A stretch of 64,000 nt of DNA, from the NCBI GenBank assembly GCA_021789495.1, contig JAJYJM010000002.1, forward strand, positions 62,001-126,000. Reading direction: 5' to 3'. This document shows positions 49,743 to 57,900 of the stretch, one piece after another. The notes under the pieces were generated by a model. The model was not told where the DNA came from, did no database searches, and saw only the letters and a program-made list of their open reading frames with translations. Each line of letters opens with the position of its first letter. Position 1 is the stretch's first letter. The DNA comes from Nitrospirota bacterium. Lineage in GTDB: Bacteria; Nitrospirota; JACRHJ01. Position numbers and translations under genes: made by a program.

Positions 49743-50696
49743 ATGGAGCAGGAAGGTCTTGGTATCTCCTCAATTCCGCAAACAGCCGTAAAATTCATAA
49801 GCTCTCCGTCCTCGTTTTACCGCGAGATGCCGAAGAAAGGGGGATACGCGGAACCGCTTGCGTTTATTGTGGCCATGAGCGCGGTCGGCGGTATCCTCCA
49901 GGCGGCGCTGAGCCTCATGCTTCTGACGATTATGCCCGGGGCCGGGATGGGCGCAACAGCCGGCATGGCGGCAGGCGTCGGGGCCATAATAATGTTCCCG
50001 ATAGCGGGGGCTATATTCGGCTTTGTCGGCGCGGCCATACAATTCGTAATCTGGAAACTTATGGGCTCGGAGGAGGACTACGAGACTGCTTACAGGTGTG
50101 TAGCCTACGCATCGGCGTTAACGCCCGTATACATCCTCGTCAACCTGATTCCAAGAGCTGGCGCTTTGCTCCTCATGAATGGCCATTCAATCTCCATAAC
50201 CGGCGTTTTAATATCCACAACCGGCAGTTTGATCTCCATAATAATTTCGCTGTACATTGTCGTAACCGCCAGCGTCGAGGTGCACAAGCTTCCCGCCCGC
50301 AAGTCCTGGATTGTCTTCGGAACCATAGACGCCGTCATTATAATCTTCGCCGTACTCCTTGGCGTCTCCACCTATTTCATGGCCAAAAAATTCGCTCTCC
50401 CGATGGCCGTCAGACCGGCCTTTACCGTCCCCGCCGCTCCCGCCGTCTCCGGCCGGCATACCAGCCCGTCAGCCGCCGCCCATCCCGCCGGCCGACAACC
50501 GGCAACAAATCAACCGGCCGCCGTTGGCGCGGCACAGCCTGCCTCCGGCGCGCAAAAACCGGCGCTGCAACAGATGGACGCCACGATAAAAGCGATGGAA
50601 GACAGGCTGAACAGTCTGCCTCCGGAACAGCAGGTGCAGATGAGGCGCATGATAGACCAGATGAAGCAGGCGCGGGCAAAGGCCGCGAGTCAATAA
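49743..50696 (+). CDS. Yip1-domain membrane protein with Ala/Pro tail
   Basis: 317 residues. Five membrane helices in a Yip1-type arrangement (LAFIVAMSAVGGILQAALSL, FVGAAIQFVIWKLMG, ALTPVYILVNLIP, LISIIISLYIVVTASVEVHK, IDAVIIIFAVLLGVSTYFM), then a disordered tail (about 222-275) rich in Pro, Ala and Arg, and a C-terminal coiled coil (QQMDATIKAMEDRLNSLPPE). The tail DNA carries several degenerate copies of the GCCGG/CCGGC palindrome (GGCCGTCAGACCGGCC at 50405-50420 and others to about 50520). Function unknown. AGGAGG precedes the ATG. Confidence 0.83.
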   Translation: MEQEGLGISSIPQTAVKFISSPSSFYREMPKKGGYAEPLAFIVAMSAVGGILQAALSLMLLTIMPGAGMGATAGMAAGVGAIIMFPIAGAIFGFVGAAIQFVIWKLMGSEEDYETAYRCVAYASALTPVYILVNLIPRAGALLLMNGHSISITGVLISTTGSLISIIISLYIVVTASVEVHKLPARKSWIVFGTIDAVIIIFAVLLGVSTYFMAKKFALPMAVRPAFTVPAAPAVSGRHTSPSAAAHPAGRQPATNQPAAVGAAQPASGAQKPALQQMDATIKAMEDRLNSLPPEQQVQMRRMIDQMKQARAKAASQ

Positions 50697-50712
50697 CCGC
50701 CGCCAATCCGGT

Positions 50713-50726
50713 GCCGGTCTACCGGC
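50713..50726. repeat. Dispersed palindrome GCCGGTCTACCGGC
   Basis: Intergenic 14-bp copy of the dispersed palindrome, 17 bases after the Yip1-like gene; arms GCCGGT and ACCGGC around a CT centre. Confidence 0.7.
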
Positions 50727-50780
50727 CTTTACAGATTCCGTCAGCCTTGTTATTATTATAATAGCTTAACAAGTCCGCTC

Positions 50781-50861
50781 CTGCAGGGCCGGTTTCTTTG
50801 CCACGGTCTAACCCAAGCAGGCCATTGTGGCCGAGCTCGTGGCATGTAACCGTCCCTGCAG
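50781..50861 (+). ncRNA. Structured leader or small palindromic element before the thiamine-binding gene
   Basis: Nested pairings: CTGCAGGG/CCCTGCAG (50781-50788/50854-50861), one mismatch, CGGTT/AACCG (50790-50794/50848-50852), an internal loop, GCCACG/CGTGGC (50800-50805/50838-50843), a ten-base bulge GTCTAACCCA, AGC/GCT (50816-50818/50835-50837) and GGCCA-ttg-TGGCC (50820-50832). In all 27 pairs in 81 bases, ending 20 bases before the start codon. It does not match the TPP riboswitch or other classes I know. A mobile palindromic element is the alternative. Confidence 0.5.
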
Positions 50862-50881
50862 TTTATTTATGGAGGTGTGTC

Positions 50882-51184
50882 ATGGTTGTGGAATTTTCGA
50901 TGTGGCCGATGGTCGGGGCGTCGGTATCTGAGTATGTGGCGAAGGTTATCAAGATGGTGGACGAATCCGGCCTGCCGTACAAGGTGAACGCGATGGGAAC
51001 GGTCGTAGAAGGCGAGTGGGACGAGGTAATGGGGCTTATCAAAAAATGCCACCAGCTACTGGCCGGCCAGACGGAGCGCGTCATAACGGAGATAAGCATC
51101 GACGACAGGAAGACAAATACGAACAGGATAGAGGGTAAGGTGGCGTCCATAGAGAAGATACTGGGGAAAGAAGTAAAGAAATAG
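50882..51184 (+). CDS. Thiamine-binding MTH1187/YkoF-like family protein
   Basis: 100 residues, the normal size of the MTH1187 family (formerly DUF77): VVEFSMWPMVGASVSEYVAKV, GLPYKVNAMGTVVEGEWDEVM and a C-terminal ITEISIDDRKTNTNRI segment. Family members form ferredoxin-like dimers or tetramers and some bind thiamine; the role in the cell is unclear. ATG at 50882 with GGAGG upstream. A structured leader precedes it, and a cysteine desulfurase gene follows at 102 bases. Confidence 0.88.
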   Translation: MVVEFSMWPMVGASVSEYVAKVIKMVDESGLPYKVNAMGTVVEGEWDEVMGLIKKCHQLLAGQTERVITEISIDDRKTNTNRIEGKVASIEKILGKEVKK

Positions 51185-51202
51185 GAAATTTTATAGACAT
51201 AG

Positions 51203-51232
51203 TTGACATTCAGGGTTAAAATTAGGTATATA
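51203..51232 (+). promoter_or_regulatory. Promoter of nifS-iscU
   Basis: TTGACA (51203-51208), 18-base spacer, TATATA (51227-51232). The start codon region reads ATGTAATG: a start-stop ATG-TAA at 51282 overlaps five bases upstream of the true ATG at 51287. Confidence 0.6.
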
Positions 51233-51286
51233 TAAAGGCTTACGAAATGAGCGAGTCGTTCGGCATTTTGAAAGGAGCGTAATGTA

Positions 51287-52471
51287 ATGGGCAGGATATA
51301 TCTTGACAATAACGCCACGACCCCGGTCAGGCCGGAGGTTGCGGAGGCGCTGGCCGGGATGCTGAAGGGCTGCTACGGCAATCCCTCCACGCTTTACTGC
51401 ATCGGCCAGGAAGCCCATGTCGAGATGGAGCACGCCAGGGACGTCATGGCGGGAATTCTCGGCTGCAACAGGGAGGAAGTGATATTCACAAGCGGCGGCA
51501 CTGAGAGCGACAACATAGCCGTCCTGGGCGTCGCAAGGGCGAACAGGAAAAAGGGCAACCACATAATCACGACGAAGATAGAGCACCACGCCGTCCTTAA
51601 CCCCTGCAAGGCCCTTGAGAAGGAGGGCTTCTCCGTAACATATCTCCCCGTGGATAAATACGGCATGGTAGACCCCGCCGACGTGGAGCGCTCAATCACC
51701 TCCGGCACGGTCCTTATAAGCATAATGCACGCAAATAACGAGGTCGGCACAATCCAGCCGATTGCCGAGATAGGGAAGATGGCAAGGGCGCATAAGATTA
51801 CCTTCCATACCGACGCCGTCCAGAGCTTCGGGAAGCTCTCCGTGAACGTGAACGAACTGGGGGTTGACCTCTTATCCGCATCGTCGCACAAGATATACGG
51901 CCCGAAGGGAGTCGGCCTGCTTTACGTCAGAAAAGGCACCAAAATTCTGCCTATAATGTTCGGAGGGCACCAGGAGCGCTCGCTTCGGCCCGGAACGGAG
52001 AACGTTCCCGGCGTAGTCGGCTTCGGCAAGGCCGCCGAGCTTATGGCCGCCGAGGGGCCGGCTGAGGAGGCCAGGCTTCTGAAGCTCCGGGAGCGGCTCT
52101 GGGAGGGCATAAAGGCAAATGTCCCGCACGTGAAGCTCAACGGCCATCCGACAATGAGGCTTGCCGGGACGCTGAACGTGATATTCGAGTATGTCGAGGG
52201 CGAGTCCATAATCCTGAGCCTCGACGAGCACGGCATTTGCGCCGCGTCCGGCTCGGCATGCACCTCCGACGCGCTGGAGCCTTCGCACGTCCTGGCGGCA
52301 ATGGGCGTCCCGCCGGAGAAGAGCCACGGCGCGCTCCGGATGTCTTTCGGCAGGGAAAACACGGAGCAGGACGTGGACAAGGTGCTGGAGGCGCTCCCGA
52401 AGGTCGTGGAGAAGCTCAGGAGCTTCAGCCCGATTTACAAGGATTTTCTAAAACAGCAGCAGACGGCGTAA
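51287..52471 (+). CDS. nifS: Cysteine desulfurase (NifS/IscS type)
   Basis: 394 residues. PLP enzyme that takes sulfur from cysteine for Fe-S cluster assembly. RIYLDNNATTPVRPEVAEAL at the N-terminus, FTSGGTESDNIAVLG, the PLP lysine in SASSHKIYGPKGVGLLYVR and the active-site Cys loop ASGSACTSDALEPSHVL, characteristic of the NifS class. AAAGGAG precedes the ATG at 51287. Coupled functionally with the IscU-type scaffold 120 bases downstream, the spacer being occupied by an REP-like repeat. Confidence 0.93.
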   Translation: MGRIYLDNNATTPVRPEVAEALAGMLKGCYGNPSTLYCIGQEAHVEMEHARDVMAGILGCNREEVIFTSGGTESDNIAVLGVARANRKKGNHIITTKIEHHAVLNPCKALEKEGFSVTYLPVDKYGMVDPADVERSITSGTVLISIMHANNEVGTIQPIAEIGKMARAHKITFHTDAVQSFGKLSVNVNELGVDLLSASSHKIYGPKGVGLLYVRKGTKILPIMFGGHQERSLRPGTENVPGVVGFGKAAELMAAEGPAEEARLLKLRERLWEGIKANVPHVKLNGHPTMRLAGTLNVIFEYVEGESIILSLDEHGICAASGSACTSDALEPSHVLAAMGVPPEKSHGALRMSFGRENTEQDVDKVLEALPKVVEKLRSFSPIYKDFLKQQQTA

Positions 52472-52485
52472 TATCCATACTTATC

Positions 52486-52562
52486 CGTCATTCCATTAGG
52501 AAGCGGGAATCCAGGGACTTGAATTAAAAGTCGCCGGGCCCCCGTTTTCACGGGGGTGACGA
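52486..52562. repeat. REP-like repeat, family A, between nifS and iscU
   Basis: CGTCATTCC at one end and GGGTGACG at the other, with CCCCCGT-tttc-ACGGGGG (52539-52556) as the main hairpin; same family as 24466-24515. Confidence 0.7.
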
Positions 52563-52590
52563 GCATTTGAAAGGAGACGAGGTCTTAGAA

Positions 52591-52968
52591 ATGGCATATT
52601 CAGAGAAAGTGATGGATCACTTCAGGAATCCCCGGAATGTCGGCGAGATGAAAGACCCGGACGGCGTGGGAAAGGTCGGCAACCCGGTATGCGGCGATAT
52701 AATGGAGCTCTACATCAAGGTGAAGGACGACACTATAGTGGACGCCAAGTTCCAGACGCTTGGCTGCGGCGCGGCGATAGCCACGTCCTCGATGGTCACC
52801 GAGATGGTCAAGGGGCAGAAGCTCGAAGACGCGCTGAAGATCTCCAACTCGATGGTTGCGGAGGCGCTTGGGGGCCTTCCGTCCCAGAAGATGCACTGCT
52901 CGGTGCTCGCCGAAGAGGCCCTCCAGAGCGCGATTTCGGACTACAGGAATAAAAAGGGAATTAAGTAG
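52591..52968 (+). CDS. iscU: Fe-S cluster assembly scaffold, IscU/NifU N-terminal type
   Basis: 125 residues. AYSEKVMDHFRNPRNVGEM, the three cluster cysteines in NPVCGDIMELYI, LGCGAAIATSSMVTEM and MHCSVLAEEAL, with Asp two residues after the first Cys as in all IscU. Receives sulfur from the upstream desulfurase. ATG at 52591 has GAGG eight bases upstream; a TTG at 52567 would add eight non-family residues. No iscR, hscBA or fdx is seen. Confidence 0.93.
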   Translation: MAYSEKVMDHFRNPRNVGEMKDPDGVGKVGNPVCGDIMELYIKVKDDTIVDAKFQTLGCGAAIATSSMVTEMVKGQKLEDALKISNSMVAEALGGLPSQKMHCSVLAEEALQSAISDYRNKKGIK

Positions 52969-52970
52969 TA

Positions 52971-52988
52971 GACGCAATTCATAGCGTC
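52971..52988. repeat. REP-like remnant, family B
   Basis: GACGC-aattcata-GCGTC directly after the iscU stop, related to 11763-11782. Confidence 0.4.
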
Positions 52989-53052
52989 CGATGCCTGTCA
53001 TTCTGCGGCGGCAGCCAAGGAAGCTGTCTTTCATATGCCTGTCAAATAATCC

Positions 53053-53080
53053 AAGGCCGGTTTTCCCCGGCCTTTTATTT
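53053..53080 (+). terminator. Intrinsic terminator of nifS-iscU
   Basis: AAGGCCGG (53053-53060), loop TTTTCC, CCGGCCTT (53067-53074), followed by TTATTTTCT. 85 bases after the iscU stop. Confidence 0.85.
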
Positions 53081-53091
53081 TCTCACGAATC

Positions 53092-53120
53092 TTGAAAAAT
53101 CCATGCCTCTCTGTTATCTT
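53092..53120 (+). promoter_or_regulatory. Promoter of the NAD-salvage pair
   Basis: TTGAAA (53092-53097), 17-base spacer, TATCTT (53115-53120), placed between the upstream terminator and the nicotinamidase start at 53173. Confidence 0.4.
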
Positions 53121-53172
53121 GATAAGAGTTCCGCATAACCGCGGGCCGTCCGAATCCTCACGCAGCGCGAAA

Positions 53173-53694
53173 ATGGCAAAACACGAAGCGCTTTTAATTA
53201 TAGACATGTTAAACGACTTCTGCCGGGAGGGCGCGCCGCTTTTTGTCCCCATGACGCGCGAGGTCATTCCGAACATCCGGCGGGAGATAGGCCGGGCGCG
53301 AAGGGAAGGGACTGCCGTGGTCTATGTCTGCGACGCGCACGACAGAAACGACGTCGAGTTCAAGAACTGGCCGCCGCACGCCGTCGAGGGTTCGCCTGGC
53401 GCGGAGGTAATAGACGAGCTTAAACCCTCGGCGCGGGATATAATTATACATAAGAAGACCCTCATGGGTTTCCATAACACGGACCTGGAGAATAAGCTTC
53501 GGGGCCTGGGAGTCGGGCTGGTAACCGTTACCGGCTGTGTCACGAACATCTGCGTGATGCTTACCGCCGTCGAGGCCGCCGTGCGGGGGTTCAATGTGCG
53601 CGTGCCCGGGGACTGCGTCGCGGGGCTGGACATGCAGATGCACGAGTTCGCGCTCAGAGAACTGGAGCAGGTCATAAAAGCGGAGGTGTATTGA
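53173..53694 (+). CDS. pncA: Isochorismatase-family cysteine hydrolase, probable nicotinamidase
   Basis: 173 residues. EALLIIDMLNDFCREGAPLF carries the catalytic Asp, IIHKKTLMGFHNTDLENKL the Lys, and VTGCVTNICVMLTAVEAAVRG the nucleophilic Cys, the triad of the family; VCDAHDRNDVEFKNWPPHAVEGSPGAEV also fits nicotinamidases. Nicotinamidase hydrolyses nicotinamide to nicotinate, which the overlapping next gene can use, so PncA is the best call. ATG at 53173 chosen because the family begins here; no good ribosome-binding site. Confidence 0.85.
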   Translation: MAKHEALLIIDMLNDFCREGAPLFVPMTREVIPNIRREIGRARREGTAVVYVCDAHDRNDVEFKNWPPHAVEGSPGAEVIDELKPSARDIIIHKKTLMGFHNTDLENKLRGLGVGLVTVTGCVTNICVMLTAVEAAVRGFNVRVPGDCVAGLDMQMHEFALRELEQVIKAEVY

Positions 53695-54878
53695 GAGTGT
53701 TCCATACCGCGGATCCAAAAGACGTTAAAACCGGTCTTGTAACCGACGTATACTTCGACCGCACGATGCGCATTCTGAAGGCGAAAGGTCTTCATGCGCA
53801 TGTCAGGATGGAGATAATCGCCAAAACGCTTCCGGACGGCTGGGACTGGGCGGTCCTGGCCGGGGTCGAGGAGGCGGCTGAGCTTCTGTCCGGGATTCCC
53901 GTAAATGTCCGTTCGATGCCGGAGGGCACGGTATTTTATCCCTACCAGCCGGTGATGGAAGTGGAGGGAAATTACACGGATTTCGGCCATTACGAGACCG
54001 CCATACTTGGGCTTGTCTGTCAGGCATCCGGCATCGCCACGAAGGCCGCCCGCGTAAAGAAGCTGGCCGGAGACAGGCCGGTAATATCCTTCGGCGCGCG
54101 CAGGATGCATCCCATTCTCGCCCCGATGATCGAGAGAAACGCCTATATCGGCGGCTGCGACGGGGTGTCGGTTATGAAGAGCGCACAGCTCATCGGGCAC
54201 GACCCGATGGGCACGATGCCGCACGCGCTGATACTGATATTCGGAGATACGGCGGCGGCGGCGGAGGCGTTCGACGAGGTAATCGAGTCCGGCGTCAAGA
54301 GGACCGCCCTGATAGACACCTTCAACGACGAAAAGTTCGAGGCCGTCCGCGTGGCCGATGCGATGGGCAACAGGATTCATGCCATGCGTCTGGACACGCC
54401 CGGCTCGCGCAGGGGAAATTTCTACCGCATCCTGGAAGAAGTCCGATGGGAACTTGACTTAAGGGGACACAAGGGCATAAAGCTCTTCGTAAGCGGCGGG
54501 ATAACCGAAAAGGACATTCCCGTCTTAAACCCTGTCGTGGACGGCTACGGCATCGGCACGTCCATTGCGAACGCGCCTGTGGTAGACTTTGCGATGGACA
54601 TAGTGGAGATAGACGGAAAACCCGTCTCCAAGCGCGGTAAGGCCTCCGGGGCCAAGAGCGTCCTCAGATGCCTTTCGTGTCTTTGCGACATGGTCGTCCC
54701 GTTCACGGAAGGCCACAGGCACTGCGAGTGCGGCGGGGAAATGAACGAAATACTGCTCCCGCTTATACGCGACGGGAAATTAATACAGGAGCTTCCCGGG
54801 CCGGACATCATAAGGGAGAAAACCCTGCACGCGGTGCGGCGGCTGGCTTCACCCTCTCCCCCAGCCCCTCTCCCATAA
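53691..54878 (+). CDS. pncB: Nicotinate phosphoribosyltransferase, short archaeal-like type
   Basis: 395 residues. TGLVTDVYFDRTMRILKAKG, VISFGARRMHPILAPMIERN, GTMPHALILIFGD, ALIDTFNDEKFEAVRVADAM and GIKLFVSGGITEKDI are the phosphoribosyltransferase barrel. A C-terminal zinc ribbon follows (Cys-x2-Cys..HCEC, about 327-350). Makes nicotinate mononucleotide. TTG start overlaps the pncA stop (TTGA). The last nine residues (SPSPPAPLP) and the stop codon lie inside an intergenic repeat that begins about 54850, so the native C-terminus was replaced. Confidence 0.88.
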   Translation: MRVFHTADPKDVKTGLVTDVYFDRTMRILKAKGLHAHVRMEIIAKTLPDGWDWAVLAGVEEAAELLSGIPVNVRSMPEGTVFYPYQPVMEVEGNYTDFGHYETAILGLVCQASGIATKAARVKKLAGDRPVISFGARRMHPILAPMIERNAYIGGCDGVSVMKSAQLIGHDPMGTMPHALILIFGDTAAAAEAFDEVIESGVKRTALIDTFNDEKFEAVRVADAMGNRIHAMRLDTPGSRRGNFYRILEEVRWELDLRGHKGIKLFVSGGITEKDIPVLNPVVDGYGIGTSIANAPVVDFAMDIVEIDGKPVSKRGKASGAKSVLRCLSCLCDMVVPFTEGHRHCECGGEMNEILLPLIRDGKLIQELPGPDIIREKTLHAVRRLASPSPPAPLP

Positions 54879-54953
54879 AAGGGCGAGGGGGCAAAGAATT
54901 TACCCTCTCCCCGGTGTGGGAGAGGGAAGGCCGAAGGCCAGGGAGAGGGTTTC
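54850..54953. repeat. Palindromic CCCTCTCCC repeat element
   Basis: ACCCTCTCCC (54851-54860) pairs with GGGAGAGGGT (54941-54950), and inside CCCCTC/GAGGGG and ACCCTCTCCCC/GGGAGAGGG (54902-54926) form two further hairpins. The element has no gene and looks like a small MITE; its left end is read as coding sequence by pncB. Confidence 0.75.
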
Positions 54954-54983
54954 TGAGCGATTTTATAAAGGAGGCATTTTAAT

Positions 54984-57900
54984 TTGATTTCGGAAGGCAT
55001 AGCCGGGATCGACCTCGGCTCCGTCAGCGTAAAGACCGTCACGCTTGGGGCCGACGGAAGCATCATCTCCTCAGGATACAAAAGGCATTACGGGCAGGCG
55101 CTCGCCGCCGCGCTGGAGTTCCTCGACGCCATGCCCGAAGGCACGCCCCTTGTCGTTACGGGTTCCGCAGGTAAGCTCCTCGCCGGCATACTCGACGTTA
55201 CTCACATAAACGAAGTCGTCGCGCTTTCCGCCGCCGCCGGGAGATATTACCCGCATGTGAGGACGGTAATCGAGATGGGCGGAGAGGACTCCAAGCTCCT
55301 CGTCATGGAGAACGGAAGGCTCAAGGACTTCTCCATGAACTCCGCGTGCGCCGCGGGCACCGGCTCGTTCCTAGACCAGCAGGCCGAGAGGCTGAACATA
55401 AAAATAGAGGACGAGTTCGGCCTGCTTGCGCTCAAGTCCTTGAACCCGCCGCGCATCGCCGGGCGGTGCAGCGTGTTCGCCAAGTCCGACATGATACACC
55501 TCCAGCAGCTCGCCGCGCCGGACTACGACATAGTTGCCGGCCTTTGCTTCGCCGTCGCGCGGAACTTCAAGAGCGCCATAGGCCGGGGGAAGACTATGCT
55601 TCCCCCGGTGATGTTCGCGGGCGGGGTGGCGGCAAACGCGGGCATGGTGCGGGCGTTTCGGGAGGTTATGGAGGCCGGGGAGGATTTAGTCGTGCCGGAG
55701 TATTTCTCCGTCCTCACGGCGGCGGGCGCGGCGCTTTACGCGAAGGCGAAAGGTGAAATCAGGGCCTTCCACGGCGCGGACAGGGTGCGCGCGCACCTGA
55801 AGGTCTCCCGTTACATCGGAGAGGGCCTCGCGCCGCTATTGGCGGACGAGAAGTTCCTCATGCGTTCAAGCCCGCTCTCCGAGGTGCAGAATATCGAAGG
55901 CGATAAAGAAATCGACGCATATCTTGGCGTGGACATAGGCTCGATAAGCACGAATGTCGTCGTGGTAGACGAGAAAAAACGCGTGCTCTCGAAGCGCTAT
56001 CTTATGACTGCGGGCAGGCCGCTTGAGGCGGTGCGCCGCGGCCTCAGAGAGGTCGGCGCGGAGATAGGCGGCAGGATAACGATACGGGGCGCCGGCACGA
56101 CAGGCTCCGGGCGGTACATGATTGCGGATTTCATAGGCGCGGACATCGTGAAAAACGAGATTACCGCACAGGCCGCCGCCGCCGCGGATATAGACCCGTC
56201 CGTGGACACGATATTCGAGATAGGCGGGCAGGACTCGAAGTTCATCTCCATCCGGGACGGCGTCGTGGTGGATTTCGAGATGAACAAGGTATGCGCCGCC
56301 GGGACGGGCTCTTTCCTGGAAGAGCAGGCGGAAAAGCTCGACATAAACATCAAAGGCCAGTTCGGCGAGATGTCGCTTTCTTCCCGCTGCCCCATATCCC
56401 TGGGCGAGCGCTGTACGGTATTCATGGAGTCCGCCGTCGTCTCTCACCAGCAGAAGGGCGCGCCGAAGGAAGACCTTGTCGCGGGACTCGGCTACTCCAT
56501 CGTTTACAATTATCTGAACAGGGTGGTGGGGGACAAGAAGGTAGGCGACCGTATATTCTTCCAGGGCGGCGTGGCGTTCAACAAGGGCGTCGCGGCGGCG
56601 TTCGAGAGCGTAACGGGAAAGCCCATTACCGTGCCGCCGCACCACGACGTAACCGGCGCGATAGGCATGGCATTAATCGCAAAAAAACATGTCGAGCAGA
56701 CAGGCCTTAAGGCAAGCGGCTTCAAGGGGTTCGACCTGGGAGAGCGCAATTACAGCGTAAAGTCCTTCGACTGCAAGGGCTGTTCCAACCAGTGCGAGAT
56801 AAGGCAGGTGACGATAGACGGCGAGAAGGACAAACTTTTCTACGGCTCGCGCTGCGAGAAATACGACGTGAAGCGAAAGGCCGCGAAAGACGAAAATCAA
56901 CTCCCGCGACTGTTCGCCCTTCGGGAAGAACTGTTGCTTAAAGGCTACTCTGCATCGCGCGAAGCGGGTCCCAAAATAGGCATACCGTACGCGCTCTTTT
57001 TACACGAGCAGTTCCCGTTCTGGCGGACGTTCCTGGAGAGCCTCGGCTTTACGGTAATTCTCTCCGACCGCTCCAATAAATTCACTATCCGCCGGGGTCT
57101 TGAAGCGGTGGGGGCCGAATCCTGCTTCCCGATAAAGATGGCCCACGGGCACATACTGGATTTAATCGGCAAGGGTGCGGAGCGGATATTCCTGCCGTCC
57201 TTCATAAACCTCGCGCAGGACGGAGTGAAGATGCGGGGTCTTGCGTGCCCGTACGTCCAGACCATCCCGTATCTGGCTGCCGCCGCCATACCGGGCCTTA
57301 AGCTAATCGCCCCGTCCATAGACTTCGGTCTGGGCGCGGTGGAAATGGCAAAGGAGCTGAAGGCGTCGTTTTCGGATTACAGGATAAGCCTTGGCAGGAT
57401 AAACTCCGCGGTGGAGGCCGGCCGTAATGCGCAGCGAGAATTTTACGAGGGCGTGAAAAGGGCCGGGGCCGAGTTCCTGGGCGCGCTTGGAGAGGAAGGC
57501 CGCGCGATTGTAATTATGAGCAGGCCGTATAACGGTTGCGACGGGGGGCTTAACCTCGACCTCCCTGAGAAGCTCCGGAACCTTGGCGTCGCCGCCGTGC
57601 CGCTCGATTTCCTGCCGCTTGGCGACATAGACATAAGCCGGGATTGGCCGAACATGTACTGGCGGAGCGGCCAGAGGATACTCCAGGGGGCGGAGATTGT
57701 CCGGGAGGACAAAAGGCTTAACGCGCTCTACATCACGAACTACGGCTGCGGGCCGGACTCCTTCCTCACGAAATACTTCAAGGAGGTCATGGGCGGGAAG
57801 CCATACCTCCAGCTCGAAGTGGACGAGCATTCCGCCGATGCGGGCGCGATAACGAGGTGCGAGGCGTTCCTGGATTCCATCGAAAACGTAGGGACGCTCA

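Noticed and set aside
50781-50861. TPP riboswitch interpretation of the leader
   Set aside because: The conserved CUGAGA and the three-way junction of the TPP aptamer are missing; it is one extended hairpin.
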